Source: Ophiocordyceps camponoti-saundersi (nom. inval.) (taxonomy: Eukaryota; Ascomycota; Sordariomycetes; Hypocreales; Ophiocordycipitaceae). From it: 64,000 bases of DNA. The stretch is from contig PDHQ01000017.1 in the NCBI GenBank assembly GCA_003339415.1, positions 70,877-134,876 on the forward strand, in the 5' to 3' direction. Under the pieces are notes generated by a model. That model was not told the origin of the DNA, ran no database searches, and saw only the letters and a list, made by a program, of their open reading frames with translations. Of this stretch, positions 34,653 to 46,230 are shown in pieces; position 1 is the stretch's first letter, and each line of letters starts with the position of its first letter. A program made the position numbers and the translations under genes.

Positions 34653-36921
34653 GTCGGCCTACCGCATGTATGTATATACAGTGCCGATTCCCGCCTTTGC
34701 GGCCCAACCTCTCAAGAGTTCGCCTGTTGCGAAGGACGGAGGCTAGGCGGAACAGTTTGATTGTCTCGCAGGCGCCACACCACCTCACTCGACCGTAGAG
34801 AGCGACATTGAGCGGGAATCGGGGGATCGAGACGGCTGTGTCTTCTTTTTTTTTTTTCACCGCCGCTGATTCTTTCCCTTCCTTTCTTTTTCCCTCTGAG
34901 AGAAATGTCTGAGAAAAGTCGGTCGTGGCGGGCGGGACTTTGGAAGGTTTCGAGGAGAATGTCTGGCGGAGAGACACTTGGCGTTGTCTTGGAGTTGGAG
35001 TGCAGTGCTAGATGAGGTACTACCGATGCAGGGTGCCCGAATGGGGTTGCCGACTGGGGCGGCAGCCGTTGTCTCGACTCGAAGGAATTGATTTGTTTCG
35101 TCGACGGGGGGTGGAGTTTTGTGGAGGAGGAGGAGGAGGAGGCTTTACGGCGGACGCCGAGAGAAATCAGAGACGAACTGAAGAGAATGAGGAACAGAAG
35201 AGAGAGACAGAGAGGAGAAGAAGAAAATCGAGAGAGAGAGAGAGCGAGGGAGAGGACGGAGGTGTGAGACCGAAGACGGCAGTGGAGAGGAGACGTGGCT
35301 TACCTACTAGGTACTAGCTAACAGGTGAGGCTAGAGGCTAGAGGCTCCAGTGCAGCAGTGCTAGGAGGTGCCCGCTAGGAGTGCCTGCAGGCTGCAGGAT
35401 GCCGCTAATAAAGTCGGGGTAGCGCACCCTGTTGGTCCTGTTAGTACCCAGTGGGAAAGTCAGGATCTCTCCTGTTGGGCTGAAAACTCGTTCGCAGCCT
35501 GTAGGAGGCTTGTGTGCAGTCCGTCGTCGACCTCTTTGAAGTTATACATACATAGGCATTCGCTGTCCCCCCCTAAATTAAGGCCTCGTACAGAACTAAG
35601 GGGCCCCCGCAACTCCGAGATCCTTGACTTTTTGTATTGTTCTTATTATTATTATCTTTATACTTCAGTTCAGGCCTTTTGCCTACAGGCGGTGCAGGCG
35701 GTGGTGGAGTCTCTACCTACCGCAGTACAGATCACAGGGTGTCGACACACGGAGCCGAGTGCTGCACGGCATCACATAAACACTGGACGCGTGTCCGGTA
35801 TAACATTGCGACCTCGGGCCTGCATACAACACCCACAAAAAAAACACACGTCTTACCCAGCATCAATCTGCCACCTAAGGATTACAGAGCTACCTACATA
35901 AATAGTAGCATCGCATGGCATTGGTAGGAACATGGCGTTATGAAAGTGCACGGACTAATTTCCAGCCCCAACAGCGGCCGAAAGCGGCTGGGCCGCCTTT
36001 GCGCCGGCTGCGATGCGCTGCAACTGCATGAGTACTTAGGAGAGAGAGAGAGAGAGCACAGTGTCGAGTTGTTTTCTATACCACACCCTCTCTGCGTTAT
36101 AACTTGTGAATGCCCTGATTGTCTGTAGACGCATGTGTCGTCTGCATCTTTCATCCGTACCAAGATGTCTATCTTTAATCTTCATAGATGTATCCGTACA
36201 CATGTTTGTATGTACATACATATGTAAGCACTCCAGACCAACTGTCGCAATCTCCGTGCAAAAGTCGTCATTCAGAAACATCAGCCACGAGCTTTATCCG
36301 TTCTGACTTACACCTTCCTACCCCTGAGACGAGACTCACTCACCTGTCGTTGTCAGACGTTAAGCAAACTTCTGTCCGTACATACTTTATCCGTACATAC
36401 ATACGACGTTCTGCCCATCGCTTCACGGCAGTCCCATCGTCAACGGCAGCATCATGAGCCGAAGCAGGGAGGGCATGCATGCTACGAGTACGGATACTCA
36501 CTGCGGCGAATCCACCTTCATTTCCCTCAAACACAAATTAGGCCCAGCCGTGGAGACTTGTGAGTTATCGCAGCATTGTCCGTACTCAAGTTCCTTTTTC
36601 ATTATTCTGTCGCGTGGCACAATAAGCAAACACACTCCATTACATATTAGCCAGATTCTTGATATCCTTTAGGGTAGGTATGTAACAAGCAAAATAGTAA
36701 AAAAAGTCACCACGACAAGTTGCGAGCTTAACAGCTATGACAAGTACATAGTAATCTATTTCGCAACCCAAGTCGAGGCAGCAGTGGGAGAAGTAAGAAG
36801 CCCATGCGTGCCCGCCCGTACCAAAACTACATATTGTGCGGGCTCCATGTGTAGAATCAGGTCCAAAAATCGTTTTGTGCAGACAGATAAAATGGAAATC
36901 GTTGCGTCGCATGCGTCCTTA
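34653..36921. other. Intergenic region, no supported gene
   Basis: 34653-35330 is a purine-rich leader (minus-strand CT) of the coiled-coil protein gene, with GAGAGAGAGA at about 35230. 35330-36900 is A/T-richer, with direct GCTAGAGGCTAGAGGCT-type short repeats at 35330-35347, TATCCGTAC motifs (36191, 36388, 36488) and a TATGTACATACATATGTA palindrome at 36209-36226. Only short frames. Confidence 0.5.
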
Positions 36922-37737
36922 TTACAGGACAAAGGTGAGAGCCAGCAGACCACCACACAGACCGAAGAGGCTGGTGTGGAGGAGTGCAGCACCAGCCGTG
37001 GCCTGGATGGGGATACCCGTGCTGTTGGATTTTTTGCCAGTTGAGCTCAACAGGGTCGAGTTGCTGCTCTTGGGAACCGCCGAGAGGCCAGTAGGCTTAG
37101 CGAGGGCACCGACCGCGTGCTTGTCGCCGCAGTCGACAGAGGCGGCCGGCGCGTATGGCTCAGACACGGCCTTGGTCGGGGCGTAGACAGCAGGCGCCGA
37201 GGCCTGCGAGGTCTCGGGCTTAGCCGACGTGGTAGCGATAGTCTTGCCGCCTTGCGAGTATGAGGGCGCCGCGCCGGTGTCGATCTCATTGGCAGCGCTG
37301 TTGGCAATCTTGAACCTCATGGAGTATTGGAAGGTGACTTTAGGATTGCTGACGAGGTCCATGCGGATACCATAAGTCGCATGCTTGCCGAGATTGCTGC
37401 CAACCTTCCAGTCGTACTTGTTCAGGTTGTTGACAACGCCGCTAGCGATCGTCTCTGGAAGGAAAAGTCAATTAGCGCGCTGTATGTACATATGTAGGAG
37501 GACGCAGAGGGCAAACTACGTACCGACTGGATCCAGTGAGTTCTGGTCTTTGCCAGCTAGAAGCACGATGTTGATCTTGTCTTCAGGGCCGTTGTGCGAG
37601 ATGGCTTTCCATGTGATGGGATAGACCGAGCCGGCAGGAACGACCTCATCTTGGGTGGGCTTGTAGATGGGGTTGAAATTCGGGTCTTGGGCAAAAACCG
37701 TGGCCACGAGGGCGGCGATGGAGAAGGCGACGCGCAT
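36922..37737 (-). CDS. GPI-anchored Kre9/Knh1-like N-terminal domain protein
   Basis: Two exons: 37737-37524 and 37454-36922, giving 248 residues. The 69-bp intron has donor GTACGT and acceptor CTTCCAG; the junction gives DPVETIASGVVNNLNKYDW. A signal peptide (MRVAFSIAALVATVFAQ) precedes the beta-sandwich typical of the Ser/Thr-rich GPI-anchored (Kre9/Knh1-like) family: NPIYKPTQDEVVPAGSVYPI, then TWKAISHNGPEDKINIVLL, then a Tyr-rich segment TYGIRMDLV. A Ser/Thr/Ala/Pro stalk follows, and the last 20 residues are hydrophobic (HTSLFGLCGGLLALTFVL) behind a small-residue site, which fits GPI anchoring. The likely place is plasma membrane or cell wall; a role in beta-1,6-glucan or wall assembly is inferred only from the family name. 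Confidence 0.88.
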
Positions 37738-39493
37738 GTTGAAAGACGCAGATGTGAACACAAGATGTTGTTTTTTGGAAGTGACGGAGAGGGCGAAAGA
37801 GAGAGAAAGAGAAGAATAGGTGGTTAAACTCTGGTGAAGAAACGAGTGTGAATGGCACTTGAAAGCCTGGTTGGGAGATGAAAGGAACGACGTGAAAGAT
37901 GCTGGACAAGCGAGAGATAATATGGCTATGGCATGGAAGAAGGGGGGGTGGCAGCCGCTTTTAAGGTGGCTTATAGGGGGGAGTGGGCAACTCGGTGCCT
38001 GGACGACGACAGATGGGGACCGGTGGCTCTCGGTGGATGGGCGGGGCATGCAACGAGAGCTAGGTATCCCTAGATGAGGTCTGAAGTATCATGGCACGGT
38101 GGAGAGTGATGAAAGATACCAAAATAGATACGAGCAGGCACTTCCAATCCATCAATCAGTAGGGGATGGCACGCCATGCCCCGTCCCTGCCTACCACTAC
38201 GACCATCGGAGCTCGTTCCTGCAGCCTGCAGCTCCAGACGGCAGGTGGGGCTAAGACGGGCACCTAGTAGGGGGGGGGGGGGGGGGGAACGAGGGACAAG
38301 AAGGAGGGACGAGGGGGGAAATTACTTCTCTTCGGCGGGTCAGTTGACAATTGGCGCCCGACCGGGGTCTCCCTTCCAAGGCTAACCTTTGCGCAAGCTG
38401 GCCAATGGCGCAGCGCGACAGCGGCTCGTCATGCCCTTAATTCCAGCCTTTACACGAAGCTGGCAGGGCTGGTCCTTGCAAAGGGGGATGGAGGGGGAGA
38501 TGGTTAATCTCACAACTACGGAGTTATTGTTGGCGATGTGCAAAGCCTTGCAGCCACTTACGATGATTACGATGAGTAGGCAGGCAGGTAGGTAGTATTG
38601 ATTGGTGGCGCTTTGCGGTAATGAGCTCAGTCACCGAGCCATGTGAGGAGAAAGGGGCTGCCATCCCGCCCGCCCTGTCTTGGAAAGAAAAAAAACCAGA
38701 GTCCCTCTGTCTTACACGCTGACAAGGTTTAATCATGGCCCGGCCCGTGTTTACTGGAACGTCTAGGCTCTACTAGCAAGTTCTCAGAGAGCTAGCAGCG
38801 TCGTCTTCCTTTTTTTCTTTCCCAAAAGGCTCGACCTCTCCCTGCGATCGTGCCGGCGGTTCAACTACCTATCCGTACCACCTACCTATTAACTAGGTAG
38901 TGGGTAGGTATGCACGGATCCCCCGATTCTGGGCCTGTGTTTGTCCCAAGGCAAGGGCTTCCTCGTAGACGAGAAACAGTCGCGACGTCGTGGTGGAACG
39001 AGGCGAGGGTAATGATCAATGGCATTGATAGGGATCCGTATCCGAAGTCGGTTTCGATTCCAAGGCCACATCCCTACCCGCCGCGTTTCGCTAGCGGGCC
39101 ATGGCGCGCGTTTGCTCTCCACTGATGCACATGTTCTTCCCAAAAGAAAAGGGTTGATTCCGTATCCGCTCATACATACGGACGTACATATGTACATAAC
39201 ATAACGCAGCACGAGTGGTAGTCCGCAATCCGTACGGATATGTGTATGTAAATATGCCGGGCTGGCAGGGTATATGTACAATGTAGGTAGGCATGTTTTG
39301 CCTGTGCATATGTACGGATACCGACCTAAGAAAAGAAGATGGGTGAAGCAGAGATTCTTGCAGCTTATTGTCTCATTTAATTCTTTAATATCACGGAACA
39401 CCCATGCAATCAATAATCGACCTAGACTTTATACGCTCTATTCTTGTCCTCGTATTCGCATCTTATCCATACCGCGCTCGGATTCGCAAAGAT
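37738..39493. other. Intergenic region up to the transposon boundary, no supported gene
   Basis: Includes the leader of the GPI-protein gene, an 18-bp G homopolymer at about 38270-38287, and many TATCCGTAC and TACATATGTA motifs between 38870 and 39320. Base composition is that of normal spacer and shows no RIP, although it directly abuts the mutated element. Confidence 0.55.
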
Positions 39494-39498
39494 AAGAT
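39494..39498. repeat. Target site duplication, left copy (AAGAT)
   Basis: AAGAT directly precedes the TGTCAGA end of the left LTR and is repeated at 51644-51648 directly after the TCTGACA end of the right LTR. Both copies are unmutated. Confidence 0.9.
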
Positions 39499-39796
39499 TG
39501 TCAGAGGGCTAAGACAAGAGTGGGTTAGGCGTGTGTTTTTGTTATCCCTTAAGGCGTGCAAGCAGTATAGTAACGGATCCGCAGCCTAGGAAACGGAATT
39601 CCTATTAGGAAAAAGGGCTATATCTAGGGCAATATATAAGCTATAAGAATAAAGGCTTATTTATAAAAGTATTATAGCTAAAAAGGCAAATATAGAAAGT
39701 TTTTATTATATATATAAAGATAACGATAATTCCCTCTATTTAGAGAGGGTAAGTATATTAATTAATATAATTTATACGCCTCCTCCTTATTTAATA
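39499..39796 (+). repeat. Outer element 5' LTR (298 bp)
   Basis: Aligns end to end with 51346-51643. Its first 100 bp keep CpA and TpG sites (TGTCAGAGGG start, GCGTGCAAGCAG inside), while its 3' end has decayed to ATTTAATA where the right LTR still reads GTCTGACA. Differences that I checked are all transitions. Confidence 0.92.
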
Positions 39797-41899
39797 ATTA
39801 TAAGCCCGGTTAATACTTTTTAATCTAATTTATTTAATTTTACTATTTTTATAACTTATATAGCTTATATTTTATAAATTTATTTAATTAATTAAGCCCT
39901 TATAAAAGTAAAGCTATTATTACTTTTTTTAATAAATTTATAACCCTTAAATTTATTAATTTTTAACTATAATTAATAATTTTAAATAATATAATAATTA
40001 ATATAATAGTAAATTTTATAATATTAGTTAAATTTACTTTTATTTTTAAAAATTTTAAAGATTAAACTAATTAATATTAAGATATTATTAATATAGTATA
40101 AAGTTATAATATTTAGTTTTTTATAAACTTAGAAATATAAGAAACTTTTATAAAGCTAAATTAACTAGAAATCTTATTTATAAGCTTAGGAGGTTAAATA
40201 AAAAGCGAGACCCTTAACTTTAAAACTTTTTAACTATTTAAAGAAAAATATAAAATATTTACTTTTCTAAACTTCTAAGAAAACCTAAAAGAATACTATT
40301 AGATAAGGAAAGTATTAGAGGGGATAAATCCTTTTATCTAAGTAAGCCTCTTTTTAGCTTATTAGTTCTTAATTTAAGGGGATTTTTTATTAAGGGAGAA
40401 GCTAGTAATATTATATACTTTTATATAGCTTAGTAATATTACTAAATATAAACTTATTAAGGATAAGTTACGTAACTTATTCTTATAGGATTTTTTAAAA
40501 AAAGATATTAATAATTAAGTTACTTAATTAATTTAAGTATAATATATTTACTTATAACTAAATAATATAAAGTTTATTAATAAGGTATATATTAAGTATT
40601 TTATTTACGTAATAAGGGATTAATATTTTTTATTTATATAAATAATATAATATAATTTTAATTTAGTTTATTATAAAGATTATAAAAAAGCTTTTTAATT
40701 TATTAATATTTTTTAAAAGTTTAGGAGGGCTAATTATAAGGCCCCTAAGCTTAATTAAATCGAGAAGAAAATAGCCTTTATTATTTATAATAATTTTAAG
40801 TAGTAAATAAAGGTAAATATTTTATAAAATAGGGATTAAAATAGCCGCTTAGTAAAATAAGCCCCTCCTTTTTCTTTTTTAACTAATAACCTTAGAAAGC
40901 GTAACGCTTAAGTTTATACTTAGTATAGCTAAAAGTATTTTTAAAAGTTTAAGAGGAAGGAAAATTATTAGAGAAAATACTTTTATATTTTCCCTAATTT
41001 AATCCCTCCTTTTCTATAAGATTAGATTAATCTTAACGATAACTTTTTTTAATAAGTTATAGATAAGGTAGCCCGTAATTAATTAACTTAACGGAAAGTT
41101 AATTAATAGAAGAAGGAAAATAAAGAAACTATTAGCTAATAGAGGGATAAGGAAACCTTAGGTATCTTTATAGTTTTAGGGAATCCCGTTTTAAAAGGTA
41201 TAAAGATAAAAGATAGCGTTTTTCTTAATAGGGGGTATTTAATATATATCTTTAACTCCCTTAACTAGTTCGATATTTTTAACTTAAACGCTTAGGCTAA
41301 TTTTACTATTATTATAACTAAGGTTATTACCTTAGGGGTAAGTATAGTTATATTAATAATAGAAATAAGTTATTATATAACTTTTACTAATATCGGGTTT
41401 AACCCTAATTTTAATATTAATTTTATCTTTTTAATAATTTTTACGGAAAAAAGTTATGCTTAAAATAATCTTATAAGCTAGCTTTATAACTTAAGAAATA
41501 ACGTAACTCTATATTATATACTTACGAGGGTTAAGTAGCTATAGCTTTAAGTTATTAAATTAACTCTTATAGCTTTACTTAACTTATAGGTTTCTTAACT
41601 TATTATAAAAACGGATAAAAACTTATAGTACGCTTATATAAGCTATCTAAAAGCTAAGGTATAGGCCTCGCTAAGTAAGTTACTAGGGGTTAGTATTAAT
41701 AAGGCTATCCCGATAACTAATTACGAGATTTATATAATTACTAAGCTTAGGAAGGAGAGATTATAAGTACCTTATTAAGCCTTATAGCCTTAACGCCTTT
41801 AGGCTATTATCTCTTTTAACCTATTCTATATAAGATTAGGTTATAATAAATCGGCTTATTTAGCTTTATTTATTTATAAGCTTACGGGAGAATAAAGGG

Positions 41900-42310
41900 G
41901 GTATAATATCTTTTATAAAATTAACTTATTTACTATATAAGTTAAATTCGTAGCTTATATTATAAAATCTTTTAATTTAAGGGTCTTAATTATTTTTACG
42001 GACTATAAGAAAGCTTTATTTACTAAGGCCTTCTATAAAGATATATCTTTTAAAAGTATTAATATTTAATTTACCTCTCCGGTATATATATATTAAAACG
42101 GTTATATAAAAAGGTTAGGGGGTATCGTAACTTATATAGCTACTTACCTCCTTATATAATTAAGCTTCCTTTATTATATATAGCTAATAGCTATATAAAT
42201 AGCTATCTACTTACTTAATAAGACGCCTTATAAGATAGATAGGAAGGTAGCTATATAGCTAATTAAGCGAAGGCTTCGTTAGCTTAAAATATATAACTCT
42301 TAGTAGGAGG
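41900..42310 (+). pseudogene. Copia integrase core, decayed
   Basis: The plus-strand translation, with stops, shows an integrase-like stretch: LIIFTDYKKALFTKAF, then INIQFTSPVYIY, an asparagine-glycine pair (QNG in family terms) with a following KRLGG, and AIYLLNKTPYKI. This matches the Copia integrase catalytic-core region in order and spacing. Several expected Asp/Glu/Gln positions are now Asn or stops, as RIP predicts. Confidence 0.75.
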
Positions 42311-42949
42311 GTTATCTAAAGGATCGCCTTATTTAAGACCTTAAGTATATTAAGGCTTATAGCTATAAGGCTTTTCTTATAATAAGGAAAGCTATAAGGG
42401 GCCTTTAAAGTAAATTCGATCTAAAAGCTTATATTAGCTATTTAGCCGGTATTACCTCCTCCTCGTAATACCTAATCTAAGTACTTTTCTTAAAAAAGCA
42501 CTTTTTAATTAGTACTTCGTTTATAACCTTTAATAAGAAGGTATTTTATAAGTAAGATTATAAAGATACCCCTTAGCTAGAAGAAGCCTTTTATTAGGTT
42601 TCTATAGTTAAAGATTAAGAGGAGGAAGTTAATAATAATAATCTCCTTAGGCCTTTATAATAAGAAAAGCCCGGTATACGTAACCTAGCCGGTAACGATA
42701 CTTAGTTTTAAGAAACGCTTAAAAATATATTTTCCGGCCCTTCTAATTAATCTAGCGTTAAAAAGTAAGATAACGGTTATCTTAGCGCCGGACTTATAGA
42801 TCCCTTAGTAAAAGAGGCGGAAACGCCCTCTTATACGCCTCTTACTCCTAACTCCTTTAATTAAATAGGGAATTCGGCCTTTATTTTCTTTTAAGCCTTT
42901 ATAGATAAGCCTTATCGAGACTATCTATTAGAGCCCCCTCTTATATATA

Positions 42950-43355
42950 AAGGGGCTTATAATAGGCCCGATAAAGTATAATAGCTAGAGGCTATAAAGG
43001 TTAAATTAATAAAAGTAAAAAATTATAAAGTTACTAAAGAGATCTTAATAGCCGCTATACTCTAAGGGTAGCGGTTAATTAATCTTAAATAGGTTTTTAT
43101 TTATAAGTTTAACTTATAAGGCTTCTTTTAGAAATATAAAGCCCGCGTTATTATATACGGAAATAAGTAATAGCCGAACGAATTATCTATTTACGCTTAT
43201 ACGCTAATAATATAAATATTCCGGTTATTAATAGCCTTAATAGCTTACTTTAACTTTAAAGCTTAATAATATAACTTTATAAATATATTTTATAATAGTA
43301 ACCTCGATAAGGAGGTATATTATAAAATACCTCCTAGCTTTAATAAGCTAGGCCG
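42950..43355 (+). pseudogene. Copia reverse transcriptase, N-terminal part, interrupted
   Basis: The translation includes KYKARVIIYGNK, then QPNELSIYAYTL, then FRLLIALIAYFNFKA and EVYYKIPPSFNKLG, the landmarks of Copia RT up to the PPGF block. At 43355 the frame is broken by the inner element; the next codons are found at 49330. Confidence 0.85.
43351..43355. repeat. Inner element target duplication, left copy (GGCCG)
   Basis: The five bases before the inner LTR are GGCCG. The five bases after the right inner LTR, at 49325-49329, are AGCTA, which differs only by G-to-A, C-to-T and G-to-A. Removing the inner element and one copy joins the Copia RT frame in phase. Confidence 0.8.
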
Positions 43356-43704
43356 TGTTACGGCCTATAAGTGCGTTAAGTGAATAATAGTATTAGTACT
43401 ATAAATAAAGATTCTAAGCTAAGGAGAGAAGAGAGAAAAAGAGGAAAAACTCTTATAGGCGGAATCTTAGTAGAATAGATAAGGGCACGTGCTAATAAGG
43501 ATAAGAAAGGGTATAGAAATCTGCTTAGAAATCTTAGTAATTTCTAAGTAAGTAAATAGTTATATTTCCTAGTAATTTCCCTTAAGGTCTTTCCAGGTAA
43601 TTTTATAATAAGGATTTCTAAAGTTATATAAGGTTTTATCGGAAATCCTTAGAAATTATTATAAAAAATATAAGGAAATCCGGAAAGAAACTTAGCGCGT
43701 AATA
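43356..43704 (-). repeat. Inner element LTR, left copy (349 bp; 3' LTR of the element)
   Basis: Aligns over its whole length with 48976-49324. This copy keeps some CpA/TpG (CACGTGC at 43487, ATCTGC at 43521) that are lost in the other. Being next to the polypurine tract, it is the 3' LTR in the element's own orientation. Confidence 0.88.
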
Positions 43705-43844
43705 TTACCCCCTAACGAAGGTTTTAATATACTTATTAAAACTAATAATAGTAACTACGTACTTAAGCTTTAAGGGAAATTATAATATTATCTTAGTTAT
43801 TATCTTTATAATTACGATTTATAATAGCGGCCTTAATTTAATAC

Positions 43845-44040
43845 TAGAGATTAATTAGTAAGCTAGCGGTATTTAAAAAGTAATAGTAGAATTCTTTAAA
43901 AGCTATTAGTATATAACGGAAATTCCTAGCTAGATATTATATTTTATTAAGGTTATAGCTATATTACCGAACTTAGTACTTTAATTAGCGGCGTTATCTA
44001 ATAACGCGAGATATAAGAATCTTATCGACTTTCTACTTTA
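43845..44040 (-). pseudogene. Chromodomain remnant at the end of Gypsy pol
   Basis: The minus-strand translation reads, with stops, VESR-DSYISRV, then LKY-VR-YSYN, and then ARNFRYILIAFKEFY. The pattern of WxVExIxDSR, LxYxVRWxGYxP and WxPxxNFxxxPxxLxEFH fits a chromoviral chromodomain. Positions of Trp codons are now stops (TGG to TAG/TAA) as RIP would produce. Assigned by pattern only. Confidence 0.65.
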
Positions 44041-45989
44041 ATATACTATTAATATTTTTAAGCTTAGCTAAGGGCTTATCCTATTTAGGTAAAGGATTTA
44101 TAATAGCTTTCTAAAGATAATTAGCGTAGAATAAGTTTATTATTTAGTAATTACTTAGAAAGTTAAAAATATAGCTATAGCTTTATTCCTTAACGATTAT
44201 AAAAAGTTTAAACTATTATATATTAAGGCGCGTAATTAGTATAATAGTTATAAAACCCTTATAGCTAAGGAATACTTAGTTACTAACTAAGAAATCTACT
44301 AGGCGGCGTTTCTCGTTAGCTTAGGCTTTCTACTAGCCTTACGCTTTCGCGGCCGTAGCTTAAGCTTATTATTATACTCTTTACGCTTAAGCGATAAGTT
44401 CGTAAGTAATAGTAATAGGGCCTAAGGCCCTCGAAATAACTAAAAAGCTAGAAAGCGAAAAGGGGTTATATATATCTTTACTAAAAGTAATTATAAGTAA
44501 TACTATACTAATTAACGTATATTATAATAAGTTATACGCGAAGTTTAGAGCGGGAAGAAACGCGCTCTAATTATCTTATCGCTTATTTATATAAAACTAA
44601 AGCCTCTAGTTTAAGTATTAGTTAGTTATTTCCACGCTACCTTATATTTAAGGGTAAAGGGCGCTACCGCGATAATATTTAATATTAGTTAGCTAATTAA
44701 TTTCCTAGAGAAATCTTAAGATAAACGGGCTAGCGTTATTAGTAATCTATATATCTAATAAACTTAGGAAATAATAAAGGTATCGGAAATAATATCCCGT
44801 AAGTACCTTAGCTATATTATTCTTCTTACTAAGTAATATAGCGATAATCTTACTTAACTTATAAATAAAAGTCTAAATATAATTATATCTAAAGCGGTTT
44901 TTTAATATTATTTTCCCGTTATAAGTAATATACTCTTAAATAGAAGTTAAAATAAGTAAGGGGTATAGTAAACTTAAGGTTTTATCTTATAATATTTTAT
45001 TCTTTTAATACTTATAATAATTATAAATAAACTAATAGATATCTCGCTTTATCTTAAGCTAGTAATAATTTTATTAAAGTATCTAGGTAATTTTATTCTA
45101 TCCCTTATAAGCGAAGATAGCTAGCTTATATATATTCTAAATTAAAGCGGTATAGAGGAAGAAACGCTACCGGCTATCTTATTTAGGGATAATAAGGAGA
45201 TTACTATAAAATCTAAGGTTTTAGTTTATATTCTCCTCCTAAATTAATTATACTAACTCTACCTCTAATAAGATAGAGTCTTTTACTAAGCGGACCGGGG
45301 TAATTATAAAAAATAAGGTTAGGGATTTAAACTTAAAGCTATTTAGGGAAATTATAGCTAAAATCCTTTCCTTTTTCTTATAAGCTTTTATTATTAGAAG
45401 CTTAGCTATTTTCTATAAAAGTATATTTACTATTACGTTTAGCTAGCTAAGCTAATATAGGAAATAGATATTAAACTAAGTAAGGAAATTAAATTATTAA
45501 ACCTAATAAATAAAAAGTAGCCTTTTTATTATAAAATAAATTAAAGCTTCGTAATTTATAATTATATTAAATTTCTAGCTAAGTAATTTTAGGTAGAAAT
45601 TCTTAAAGCTTTATATAATAATAAGGAGTTTACGGTCCTAGATTAAGTAAATATACTTAGTAAGGTTTATTATCTTTAAAAAAAAGCTTATAAGTTTTTA
45701 TATTTAGTTATCTTATTATTATTAGAATATACTAGTAGTAATATTCTAAAAGGTATTAGTTTTAAGGCGGGTTAAGAGTTCTAAGCGGAAGAAAGTAAAT
45801 ATTAGGGCTTATATAACTAGCTTTTTTATTTTATTAAAAGCCTTCTTCTATTCCGGTCTAAGCTTAAAAGCGGTATCTTTCTTAAGGAGGTAATTTAGGG
45901 GCTTAGCCGTAATACTTATATAGTAATAGAAAATCCTAATAAAGTTATAAAATCTTACGAATAAGTAAATAGCTTTATAATCTTAAAGG

Positions 45990-46230
45990 TTTTTAAACTT
46001 TTAATCTTAAATCGCTTATACTTTACGGGGGTTTATATTAATTCCTTAGCTTACGTATAATATTATACTAAGGTAATTAATTTTTATAATATTAAATTTC
46101 GATTTTCGAATATCCCCTTATAAGTTAGCTTAGTATAAGCGCTAAATTACTTCTTAGTATTTTTCTTAGTACTCCGCTTTTTCGCTATTTAAGTAAATTA
46201 ATACGTTATTAATATATATATTTATATAGT
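45990..46230 (-). pseudogene. Gypsy reverse transcriptase core, decayed
   Basis: The minus-strand translation reads IYINNVLIYLNSEKAEY, then several RIP stops, then KSKFNIIKINYL and GININPRKV, which matches the YIDDVLIYS...KCEF...YLG...GI.MDPEKV block of Ty3/Gypsy RT. The catalytic Asp pair has become Asn-Asn. Confidence 0.8.

Noticed and set aside
44280..44640. Plus-strand translation in the inner element resembling a recombinase
   Set aside because: The apparent ALRFRGRSLSLL stretch is on the wrong strand; minus-strand RT and chromodomain patterns place the coding strand of the inner element unambiguously on the minus side.
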